In this document: in pieces, positions 54,360 through 64,000 of the stretch
Position numbering within the stretch: the first letter of the stretch is position 1
How the letters are laid out: each line of letters starts with the position of its first letter
From: Onchocerca lupi
Lineage: Eukaryota > Nematoda > Chromadorea > Rhabditida > Onchocercidae
Direction of reading: 5' to 3'
Length of the DNA stretch: 64,000 nucleotides
Assembly: GCA_028564675.1 (NCBI GenBank)
Contig: JAOVVO010000303.1
Location: 1-64,000 of the forward strand
Translations under genes and position numbers: made by a program
Notes under the pieces: generated by a model
What the model saw: the letters and a program-made list of their open reading frames with translations, nothing else
The model's database searches: none
Told to the model about the DNA's origin: nothing

Positions 54360-57081
54360 ATGGTCATTTTCACAGCGCTGCCACCTGGTACTAATAATGA
54401 TGAAGGTCGTATACTGGTTGACGAATCAGACTATCGAGGAGGTTAGTTTAGAAGATGACTTTATCATCCATTTTTTTTCTTTTTTGATTCATTTTATTCA
54501 AATATTAACTATTTTATTCTTGTCAAACTAAAAGTAGCACTATGAATAAAATTCTTCGTATTAAACTCGTACCACTTCAAACTTTGAGTCATCAATAGAA
54601 GCTTAATACTAGAAAACTGGAGGAAATCATGAAAATTTTATAAAATCTATCAAACTGCTTCATATTGTTGCAGTGGATGATGAACAACTTCCATTTGAAA
54701 TTAAAGATGTTGTTCGAATACGAGCCGATGCGAAGTTTTCAAAATATTACGACTGCATAGACGAACTAGGAGAGTTAATATTTTTCAATATATTTTAACA
54801 TTAGACTTGCAGAAATGCTGAACCAATAAATTGTGCAACCGTGAGCAAAATCTGGGATACATGGAAAACTTGGAAGACCAAAGCATCAAAACATTTTTGT
54901 ATCTGTTCTTTGTATCTTGTAATTTTCTTGATCGAATGAAATGTCACAAATATTGCATCTATCATATTAATGTTTCTTCAGAGGAAAGTTTGGAAAAGTA
55001 TATCGATGTCGTGAAAAAGCAACAGGACTTGAACTCGCAGCAAAACGTATCAAAATAAAACGTGATGCAGATCGCGACAAAGTGGAACGGGAGGTTTGTT
55101 GTAGTGATGATCAGTGATAAATTAAATTTAAAGACGTGCTAAATTTTCTCTTGTCTATTGATTTATAAAATAATTTAGGTAGCTATTATGACGCAGTTGA
55201 GACATCCCAGAATAGCGCAGATCTACGATGCTTTCGCGACACCGGACAATGATGTTGTACTGATTATGGAAATGTAAACTTTTCGCTACTGTTCTCATCA
55301 TTTTCCACTCTCATAATTTGTAGTAATTTGATATATGGATTTAGAGTAAATGGTGGTGAACTATTTGATCGAGTCGTTGATGAGAATTATATTCTAACAG
55401 AGTTGGCCGTTGTAATGATTATTTGTCAGATATGTGAAGCAATTAGCTATGTTCATAGCAAAAATATTGTTCATCTCGATTTAAAGGTTGGTTTTTATTT
55501 TACTTTCTGTTAATTGTATATTATTAATTGATAAAAACTAACTGCAATTTGATTAAAAGTAATATTGTGCGGAACTTAAGGTTTCACCTTACATTTTGTG
55601 CATAGTTATTCGAGCCACTTTATATGGCTATATCTTCTATCGAATGTGTATAGTTGCACCATTTTCTTTTTACTGACAGAGAGTGCGTTTGCAATATATA
55701 TTTATTTTTGTATCCATTTAAAAAAATTACAAGGATTAAGTGAAGAATTAACTTATTCTACAGCATTCAGCAGTAGATCTAACATTTTAAAACAAATGTA
55801 TCATTAAAAGTCTGTAGCCATATTGGACTTGACATTACTGTGGCATTCCGTATGCTGCAAATTCCATATTCAGATCTAGTCATCGGTCATGATAAATACT
55901 ACAAATAAAGAATATTATATTTACTGTACTTGTTAAATACTTGATATCTCAATCTTGTTAGCATAAATAATAATTGTAGCCGGAAAATATCATGTGTGTT
56001 TCACAAACGGGTAATCGTATAAAATTGATTGACTTTGGGCTTGCTCAGTTTTATGACGGTTCATCGAATTTATTATTTATGGCCGGCACTCCGGAATTCG
56101 TCGCTCCGGAAGTGATCAAATTTGAACCTATCGATTTCTATACCGACATGTGGAGTATTGGCGTCATCACTTATATTCTGTTAGACTGAAATATTTTTGA
56201 CATATGAGTTGGAGTGCTGAAATTTTCATGATTGTACTTTTTTCCATTTTTGTTGAGTAATGTAACATCAGAGCACTTTATATTCTTCGCATCCAAGGAG
56301 ATAAAAGTATTGTAGGTTATCAGGCATCTCACCATTTTTGGGTGAAACGCTAGGTGATACTTATGTAGCTGTTGAAAAAGGAGAATGGGAGTTCGACGAT
56401 GAAGCATTCGAAAGCATTTCTGATGCTGCCAAGGACTTCATATCCAAACTTCTTATAATGGACCAGAAGTTTGCTTTGGTTTATTCGCCTTTTTTTGGAG
56501 TTAGGAACATTATTAAATTCTATTTTGAACAATATCTATAGTGTTATTTATTTATATTCAAGTATAACAACAGGCAAAGGATGCTTCCGGAGGATTGCTT
56601 AAATCATCCATGGATCGTTGATAGCCGAGCAAAAGCGGCAAATGATCTGATATTAAATCAACCGAACAGTGGTACTCCACTATCGAAAGAGGGATTGAAG
56701 TCATATCTCCGAAATAAACGTTTTAGGGTAAGCAACAGTTATTTTCGCATGATGTTTTATTGTCCGAAAAAGGATTCAGAAAGGTATTGATATGGGATAT
56801 TTGTTACCGAACTATGCAGAAATTTGATATTAAGAGATAATCATGAAGGAACAGTTATTTAGAAACATTGCATTCTCACCCAAGATAAAATTTTGTTATC
56901 ATGAGGAAGGAAATCATATCCTTCAGCTCCGTGGTATCCTAGAAACTACTTGAATTGAACGCATAATCATTCTTCCTTTAGATTTCCTATCAAGCATCTA
57001 CATCTTTATCTTCATGAAATATATATTTTATTTTGCAAGTTTATTTTATTCAATAATAGACAAATTACAAGCAGATATTCC

Positions 57082-57123
<42 letters not shown>

Positions 57124-60100
57124 GCTGTTCATCAGTACTTTAAGCAGTGGAATTTGCATAAGAAGATAACTGATTATGACAATCCTCACAAAATGTCCAA
57201 TCAGTCCATCTATTGCTGCTAGAATGTTTTCAGAAAGCAACATGGGCGCTGGTTTTTTTGATTCGATTCAAACGACAAACATTGATGAATTTCGGAAGAC
57301 GGAAAGTTTCTCCTGTTGCCGTCGCAGAATTATACGACAGTCTTCCTGTCTCAATAGGAAAGATTATGGAAAGCTGTTCGGAATCAGAAGCCAGTGTTTC
57401 TATAACAGAGGATCGGGCATTGGATGCTGAGAAAACGAGAAAAATGCTGGCTGATATTTCTGCTGCAGCGAGAGAAGTTTTTGACACTTCTAAAGTGGAG
57501 TCAATAACTGCAATAAAGCATCAAGAGGTAAACCTTTTATTTTTTCATGAAAATGCATTTCGGAACAGTTCCTTAGCAATTGATCAAAGAAAAGATTACT
57601 TACAGGAAAATAAGTTAAGCAGCGAGATTCCGAAGAAAAAACCAAAACAAAGCGTAGTTGATGAGGGAAAGAAGAAATTGAAGCCAAGTGGTGAGGAAAG
57701 AACGAGAAAGGGAGCAAAGAAACACAAAGAGAGAAATAATGAGAAATCAGACGAAATATCTTGCAAGCCAGAAAAGCTTTCTAAGCACCTAAAAATTACA
57801 TCCGACGGATTAGCAGGGCAAATGAAAAAGCCCGTTGAAACAGTTTCTGAATGCAGCGAAATAAATTCAAAGGAATTTGTTCCAGTGACATGTGAAGTAT
57901 GCATCGCATTGGAAACAACAAAACCTGCTGTTTCTTTCACAGAATTTTCAAAACCTGTACATGCTGCGGAAAATGCTCACCTACGTTCTCTGATTTCCGA
58001 ATCGGCTCAGACAAGTAAGAATGGGGCAGAAACAGAAGGAAAACCAAAAAAATGTCGCATTTCATCTTCTGATAGTCGAACAGCGCAAGAATCTGCGAAT
58101 CAGAGCAGTTTAGTAAGCAAGCGTAGTGAAATCAATAAGAAAGGCAGTTCTGTAGCTGCTATTTTGTCAATGTTTACTGAAAAAGCTGAACAGGAGAGAA
58201 AGCGTTTCGAGCGTCGACCTTCTCGTCCAGTAAGGACGTTTCGAGATGTGGAAAAATCTGCATCCAAGAAATTGTCATTAATACTAACTCATGAAAATGA
58301 TGGTAACTGTGTAAAGCTTTATCGAGCACCAGAAGAAGAGAAGAAACGGATGGAAAATTTAATTGAACTTCATCGACGTGGTTCTGCAGATCGAAAGCAA
58401 GTTGACGCACAGGAGATTGTAGCTGTGAGGCAAGAAGAAGGCAATAAAAACTTCCCGGGTCAAACAGCAAGTAATGCCAAACAAGATAAGGCGGGAATGA
58501 AAGGAAAGAGCTTTAAAGAAAGAAAAATGGAAATAATTCCGGCATTAAATGCTAAGAAAGAAAGTGACATCAAAAAAATTGGCCAAGTAATAGAAGAGCG
58601 GAGTACTGATACTACAACGATGGCGAAAATTAACAATGTGCGAAATGAAACTAAGATGCAACAAAAAGATGTAACGGAATTTATGAAAAATCAGAAATTG
58701 GTGGGAGGAATTGAAAAGCCAGCGAAAAATATAATTTTGGTTGAGACACTGCAAATTCAGCCTTTTTTGGCACCGCAGGGGGAGACGGTGACTCAGAATG
58801 ATTCTAGTATTATAAAAAGTAGAAAAACAAAAAGTTGGGTAGAGCTGAACGAATTACAAAATGATTTACCATTGAATTCACTGAGTACCAAACTGAAATT
58901 GCCCAAATTTACAGAAAGCAATCACGACAAACAAATTGAAACTGTGAATGAAAAGAGAGCGTCATCTTCAGAGCCACGCCTTTCAGAAGAAAGGTGTACT
59001 GCAAAAAACGAAATTGTGGGAAACTCAAACAATCAAAAAATGCCTAAGCGAAGGAAAAATAAAGTTGAGAGTATTGATAGGAATCCTGAAATTAAGGATG
59101 CTGCACAAAAATTGGTTTTGCCGAAGAATTCTGAAAAGCTGATTGAACATCAAGATTTTTCAAGTAAAAAAAAAGTTAAAGAAGACTCGGAAAAACTAAA
59201 GAAAGATACAGCTTCAACGGAATTGGTCGCAACACTTAGCAGCTCTCATTTCTCTCACAAATCAAAGCAGATGAAATCAATCGAAGAAAATAAAAGCGAA
59301 ATTCAAAAATCGATCTCACTTTTACACCCGCGATCAGCTGATTCAACCACTATGAGCAAGCATACTGGGAAGGATCATACTGACGAAATATTAAAATGCA
59401 TCACTTCCAAAAAATCTCCTAAAGCTACAGGAATTTCAGGACGGAAAAAAGTTAACGGAGAAACCAAAGTGAAAAAACTACAAAATAAATACGAATCAGA
59501 AATAGAAAATATCAATTCTACTCTCAAGAACGGAGAAACTGTAACTTCAATGCAAAATAAATTGCCGAATTCAGTAGATGGAGCATTGCACTCGATCCAG
59601 AATACCGTAATAAGTGTCCAAGATTCAATAGAGGTTTTTCCCAGCTCTAGAATTCCAATGCACAATGCAGTGGAACGGAAAGTTTCTCGAAAAAATAGCT
59701 GTTCGAAAAATTTATTGGTAAGAAGGAGATCAGAAATCAATTTAGCTGAAAGTGAAGAAAAAATGAGATCGAATCCAAGGCTATATAGAGACCGAAAAGC
59801 TGTCGATGATCAAGCCCTTTTTAGCTACCAAAGGGATCAATCTCAGCGTAGCATTTCGGTTCGTTTCTCTCTGCTGTTTTAATGATTTAAACAAGATTTC
59901 CCTTATTCTTTGAACTTCTGAAATACATATTGTTTGAATGGTGTTAGATACATAATTTGAATAATCAGTCATTTTGACTACAGTATGTACAATCAATTTT
60001 GTGCCTTTATTCTGGAAAAAAAGTGCTTATTTATCTTAGTTATGAGGATACACCAGTTTGTTTTATTGTTATTTTTTAATGCAGTGCAACAAATTAAATA

Positions 60101-60313
60101 CCATTGTAGATAGTCAGCTTGAAGAACCAGGAGAACTTCAGTTTTGGTTGGCTTAAATTGCAGCTAGAAACACGAGTGAATAAGGAAAAAAAGGACCAAG
60201 TGACATGGAGATATCGTCGTGATTTAGAAATTTCACCAATTCAATCTGGAAATGCTAAAAAAGCCTTAAATATTTGGAAAGCAATGGAGCAGAGCTGTAT
60301 TGCCAAAATTTAA
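54360..60313 (+). CDS. Titin/MLCK-family protein kinase with long disordered tail
   Basis: Exons: 54360-54441, 54674-54773, 54982-55093, 55179-55273, 55345-55486, 55980-56179, 56316-56468, 56574-56727, 57234-59858, then either 60085-60156 (1244 aa) or 60164-60313 (1270 aa). Kinase domain about 53-309: glycine loop GEGKFGKV (61-67), Lys82 in AAKRI, helix-C Glu in VEREVAIM, catalytic loop VHLDLKPEN with HLD instead of HRD (Asp175), DFG at 195-197, GTPEFVAPE to 221, and the closing HPWI. HLD and ELFDRV are typical of the titin, twitchin and MLCK group, which phosphorylate myosin light chain or act as mechanosensors in muscle. After the kinase, the giant exon opens with KATWALVFLIRFKR, a Trp-led basic amphipathic stretch where a calmodulin-binding autoinhibitory helix is expected. 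The remaining ~860 residues are Lys/Glu/Ser rich with no folded domain. An upstream Ig or Fn3 exon cannot be excluded. A 493-bp intron (55487-55979) and a 506-bp intron with poly(T) hold no gene. Confidence 0.9.
57089..57122. repeat. Poly(T) tract in kinase intron 8
   Basis: More than 30 Ts in a row, 110 nt upstream of the acceptor of the giant tail exon. Confidence 0.9.
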
Positions 60314-61528
60314 ATCATATTAGTTATAATTAATATTTTTAGTACGATTTGAAAGATCTTCTAGATTGATTGGTTTGTACAGGATCCTCATTTTAATTAT
60401 GGATTGTTGTTGAATTCCTCCTTTCCTTTACTATGGGTATAAAAAAAAACTCAATACTCTTTGATGTATATAAAAGCAAACGAAACTATGCTACATCCCC
60501 ATACTTCATTTTTCTTCCTCATATACCGATTAGACTGCGTTTGTGGAATTTAGACATGCGGTATGACCAAAACTTTAAGTACAATTCATAACGCAGGTAG
60601 GAAATCCTCAGACATTGACCTTAAGTAAAGTAATCGGTTCAAATTTAATAGTTTTCATTATGCTGATTCAGTGCGACATCTTCATTTTTCTTCACAGGAA
60701 TTGTTAGCACCTAAATTTCACATATCTGTACAGCACATTTACTTCACATGTACATCCATTGTTTTGCTTTTCTTCAATAACAGAGCTAATTGATCTGTCA
60801 TTCATCAGCACACTGCTACTTTTCCAGCGGAGCGTTATTAAACTATTTCCTCCCTCAATTCTTCATTGGGCACTGTTTCTCCATGATTTTCAAATTCACT
60901 GCTTATTTTTAAAAGAAACGCTTATCAGTGTTGATACTCAGAGGCAATATAGCTCAGAGGCGCAGTATAATATATCTGTTGTAATCGAAGACTTAACTGT
61001 GAAACAGACCTTTTTCGCATGAAGAAAGTAATAATCTAACATCCAACATTATCCGAATATTAATCGGACCAATTGCAATATTCGAATAAAGTATTTGTCG
61101 TGCACATATATGCGCATCACAGCCTTTATATCGAACTGAACCATCAGAACACACTAATTGCAGCATTTGCAGGATAACAATTATGGATTCAACAAAGAAT
61201 AAAGTGAGATAAAATTCAATAAAGTGAATTATAAAGCAAGAAGAAAGTAAGTAGTTTAACTGGAGATTAGCAATAAATAGTGATGTAACTGATTGCGTAT
61301 GAAAGCGTTTTAGATGGTTTTAGATGTATACATTTAGCTGAAACGCTTACTAAACTGACAAATTTTTGGTCCCTGAGTAAACTGATATCTATCAAGTTAC
61401 TTCTTTTGTGATCTACCATGCAGTAAAATCAAAACAACATCTACCAAATCTTGCTCTATAAATATCGTTAGAAAGAATATTCCGGAATATAGAAAATGGC
61501 GGTTAGTATTTGATTGTTTAATAGTGCA
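60314..61528. other. Intergenic, nothing supported
   Basis: AT-rich sequence between the kinase and the LTR pair. Open frames are short and no splice-supported exon was found. Confidence 0.5.
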
Positions 61529-62127
61529 TGATCATCGGAAAAGTCCGGAAATTATAATAACGAAGGAGTAATAGAGTTCAAAAAGCGCGACAAACATGTT
61601 TGCCTCCAAAACCGTAAACAAATGGACAAATATGTTCCCCGCCAAAATGGTAATTATGTTTACCACCAAAACGGGGAACATGTATTAAATATGTATTGAA
61701 CAGTGTTTCCCTAACAAAGGATAAATATGTTTCGCGCCGAAATGATAGGTATATTTACCAGCAAATGTTCCGATCAACAGAGAAACAAGTCGAAGTCGAC
61801 AATCATGAAGCAGAAACTAGAGATCAAAAGAAGTTTCGGAAGTATATATAGAAGGAGGAATTTCGGAAGGATATATAAGGACTGGATTTGGAGAAGATTC
61901 ATTCTAGGCCACAAGTTCTCCAGAACACATCAGCTCTACAACAATCAACAGTTTAGGACGATAATCTTCTCTACTAACAGCATACAAAGAATAATCCTGT
62001 GATCAATTATCTTGGATATTCTTTAACAATTGTTTGTATTATGTATGAAGAAACACTCTTCCATCTAACAATAAAAATCTTTCTCATCAAAAATTCGTTT
62101 GTGCCACAAAATCCAACTTCCCCAACA
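61529..62127 (+). mobile_element. LTR, + orientation, BEL/Pao-like family
   Basis: Begins TGATCATCGGAAAAGTCCGG and ends CCCCAACA, matching over its length the reverse complement of 62388-63002. It contains an array of E2F-like repeats (61590-61760), a TATATAAGG box (about 61870), an AATAAA-type signal (about 62070) and the shared GGATATTCTTTAACAATTG block. The 5' and 3' flanks do not form a target-site duplication, so it looks like the 5' LTR of a truncated element rather than a clean solo LTR. The family assignment rests on similarity to the LTR next to the gag relic at 17 kb. Confidence 0.7.
61590..61760 (+). promoter_or_regulatory. Array of E2F-like repeats in the left LTR
   Basis: Degenerate units of about 25-35 bp, each with ATGTTT and a GC-rich core followed by AAA. 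The best matches to the E2F/DP consensus are TTCCCCGCCAAAA (61635-61647) and TTTCGCGCC (61730-61738). Binding is inference. Confidence 0.55.
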
Positions 62128-62387
62128 ATTGGTGCTATCACTCGTTGTTAATTGAATGGTTCAGAGTCAAGTCCATCAATTTCATGTCTAGTAAGTTGAC
62201 CTCTGCTTCGAAGTTTTTCACATATTATTAGAATTTTCCCAATCAGCTGATAAAATACGATCAATGGCTAAGTAGGTTGTCTTGTCAGTGTAGATCATTA
62301 AGTTTTCATTTTTTAATAGTAGATTTAAAAGAAGAGAAATAAGGTGCTAGCAACTCCGGATTTTATCAGTATCGTCTTTTGCCTTGC
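62128..62387 (+). mobile_element. Spacer between the two LTRs, probable element leader
   Basis: 260 bp that begins ATTGGTGCTATC directly after the left LTR, where a primer-binding site would lie. No protein-coding similarity is visible. It is interrupted by the inverted LTR. Confidence 0.35.
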
Positions 62388-63002
62388 TGTTGAGAAAATT
62401 GGTTTTTGTGGTACAAACGAATCGTTGATGAGAAAGGGTTTATTTGTTAGGTGGAAGAATTTTTCTTCCTGGATAGTGCAATTGTTGAAGTATATTCACA
62501 GTAACTGATCACAGGGTTATTCTTTCTTTGCTGACAGTAGGAAAGATTGTCCTAGACCGTCGGTATGTAGATTGGGGTAGAAATCGTCGATTGGTTGTTG
62601 TAGAAACTGTCGTGTCTGGAGAAGTTGTAACAAGGAAATTTCTAGCCAACCATAAATCTTTTCCAAAATCCGATCCTGATATATCCTTCCGAAAGTCCTT
62701 CTTTCCTGATCTTCAATTTGCCGCCTCAGAAATGGTCGACTTCACCTTGTTCCTCTATTGATCGGAGTCTTTGGCGGTAAATATGTTTATCGTTCCGGTG
62801 GGAGACATATTTATCCCTTGTTGGCGGAACATGTTCAAATACATGTTTAATACATGTTTGCCTTTTTGGTGGTAAATATAATTGTCATTTTGGCGGGAAA
62901 CATGTTTGTCACTTTGTTTGGTGTTTTGGGGGCAGACATGTTTACCGTGCTTTTTGAACTCTACTAATCTTTGGTTATTGTAATTTTCGGACTTTTTCGA
63001 CA
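62388..63002 (-). mobile_element. Solo LTR, minus orientation, same family
   Basis: Read on the minus strand it begins TGTCGAAAAAGTCCG and ends TTTTCTCAACA, so it has TG and CA ends. The flanks on the + strand are CTTGC (62383-62387) and CTTGT (63003-63007): a 5-bp target-site duplication with one change. It carries its own E2F-like array (62769-62945) and polyadenylation-type signal. Open frames across it are incidental. Confidence 0.7.
62769..62945 (-). promoter_or_regulatory. Array of E2F-like repeats in the right LTR
   Basis: Repeats of TTTGGCGG-type cores about every 25-45 bp, each followed by AACATG or AAATATG. The strongest is TTTTGGCGGGAAA (62888-62900), a full match to the palindromic E2F consensus TTTGGCGGGAAA. 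Confidence 0.6.
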
Positions 63003-63114
63003 CTTGTGTATTCTATTTTGTAATAATGATTTAAGAACTGAGGTCATAAATGGCAGAAGTTTATCGTATACTACTTTTGTTTTAAGAAAAGTTTAGGCGC
63101 ATAAAAAAGAAGGA

Positions 63115-63627
63115 ATGATAGAGATCCATACTGTTGCTTTATTCCTCCTGGTACCTCTCGCGATGCAAGAAGGAGAAATCAGTGCAAAGATGCATAGCGA
63201 TTGTTTTATCTGCATGAACAGTAAGTGAATTTACAGGAGGAAGTAGAAAACCTCGAGAATCAGATTTAGAAAAGCATTCGATCATTGATCTTGCAGGAAT
63301 GCCTGAGTTTTATTCGGATTGCGCTGAAGGTAAAATAAATAAATGTATGTCCTGCAGTTTTATTATTTTTCTATACTTTCCATGTTCTTTACTTTTTTTC
63401 ATCAATTTTGCATACTCATTCCAGATTGCTGGAAACCTTCCCTCCTTACATTACGCTTAAGCTTTGTTTCTGGAAACGACTACGAACGTTTAGTGGATAC
63501 GTGCGAGTAAGAAATTTGTTGCTTATGAGAATTCTGATTTCACAGCTATGAATCAAATTTCTGTATTTATTCTTCCTGGCAAATTGTCCAGCAGTTATTT
63601 TAGGAGACTACGCGAAGCATGTGAATG
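63115..63627 (+). CDS. Small secreted six-cysteine protein, 81 aa
   Basis: Exons 63115-63220, 63297-63329, 63425-63506, 63603-63627, with GT-AG junctions in phase, ending EAC-E-stop. The N-terminus MIEIHTVALFLLVPLAM is a short signal peptide (Met, a few polar residues, then a hydrophobic core), with cleavage probable near residue 20-24. The mature part of about 57 residues has six cysteines in the order C-x2-C, C-x3-C, C-x6-C, enough for three disulfides. The ATG lies 29 nt behind a TTTTAAG acceptor. It resembles the small secreted Cys-rich proteins common in nematodes, but I do not recognise the family. The spacing does not fit a saposin, ShK or Kunitz module. Two of the exons are very short, so the model needs transcript support. 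Confidence 0.55.
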
Positions 63628-64000
63628 AATGGATCGTATGAAAAAGTGTCAAAAGAATTATTTGTTTCGTCTATTTATGGATAGCTTTGAGTATATGTGC
63701 ATCGAATATCCTGCCAGTCATTTTTAAACATCTTTTTAATTTATAGATCTTCCATAAAACCACTGAATAATACTGTATACATTTCTGAAAACACTCGCCT
63801 TCTTGTACTTTACCATTCGTGTATTCCATTATTTATTTTTAAAATATATTCAAGCTTTCCGAGATTTGATGGAATGTATGGATCTATATGCATACGTTGC
63901 TATCAAACGTTTGATTTTTGAATTTTCATGTGGATTTAATAAACCGATCAGTTTCGTTCCAATTTCTTGAAATATATTTGCTTGATTTAGTGAGATTACA
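63628..64000 (+). other. 3' flank of the secreted protein gene
   Basis: No further coding exon is supported. An AATAAA lies at 63938-63943, about 310 nt past the stop. Confidence 0.5.

Noticed and set aside
62528..63003. Open frames of 77 aa (+) and 82 aa (-) in the right LTR
   Set aside because: They lie wholly within LTR sequence; the minus-strand one reads the E2F-like repeat array as HV and N repeats, so it is a by-product of the repeats.

Overview
The window is nuclear DNA of a parasitic-type nematode, most probably a filarial worm. The evidence is a cuticle collagen gene, a nematode nuclear receptor, compact AT-rich intergenic DNA, many introns with T-rich TTTCAG-type acceptors, several start codons placed just behind an acceptor that could take a spliced leader, and relics of what look like BEL/Pao LTR elements. 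The species cannot be named from the sequence. All multi-exon models below were built by eye from splice signals and reading-phase continuity; no transcript or database was consulted.

Layout. 2-8372 (+) holds the 3' end of a very large gene: one 7.2 kb open exon rich in Glu, Lys and Ser, like the giant-exon tail of an UNC-44-type ankyrin, plus a short final exon. 10955-14218 (-) is a complete six-exon cuticle collagen (398 aa). 14.2-28.2 kb is a gene-poor stretch with a decayed LTR element (about 16.4-18.0 kb), several strong hairpins (one shaped like a microRNA precursor at 21.67-21.75 kb) and a TG microsatellite. 28269-32926 (+) is a 13-exon nuclear receptor (563 aa). 34382-36093 (-) is the 20S proteasome alpha-5 subunit (248 aa), divergent from the 18-exon RCC1-repeat protein at 37788-44729 (+; 1282 aa). 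46.4-46.9 kb has orphan exon-like fragments. 48738-50536 (+) is purine nucleoside phosphorylase (295 aa). 54360-60313 (+) is a titin/MLCK-family kinase with a very long disordered tail (about 1,250 aa). 61.5-63.0 kb is a head-to-head pair of LTRs, each with an array of E2F-like sites. 63115-63627 (+) is a small secreted six-cysteine protein.

The genes are functionally unrelated (neuronal cytoskeleton, cuticle, transcription, proteolysis, organelle traffic, purine salvage, muscle-type kinase). Nothing suggests an operon: same-strand neighbours are more than 3 kb apart. The parts most open to new work are the LTR pair with its promoter array, the microRNA-like hairpin, the alternative ends of the kinase, and the small secreted protein.
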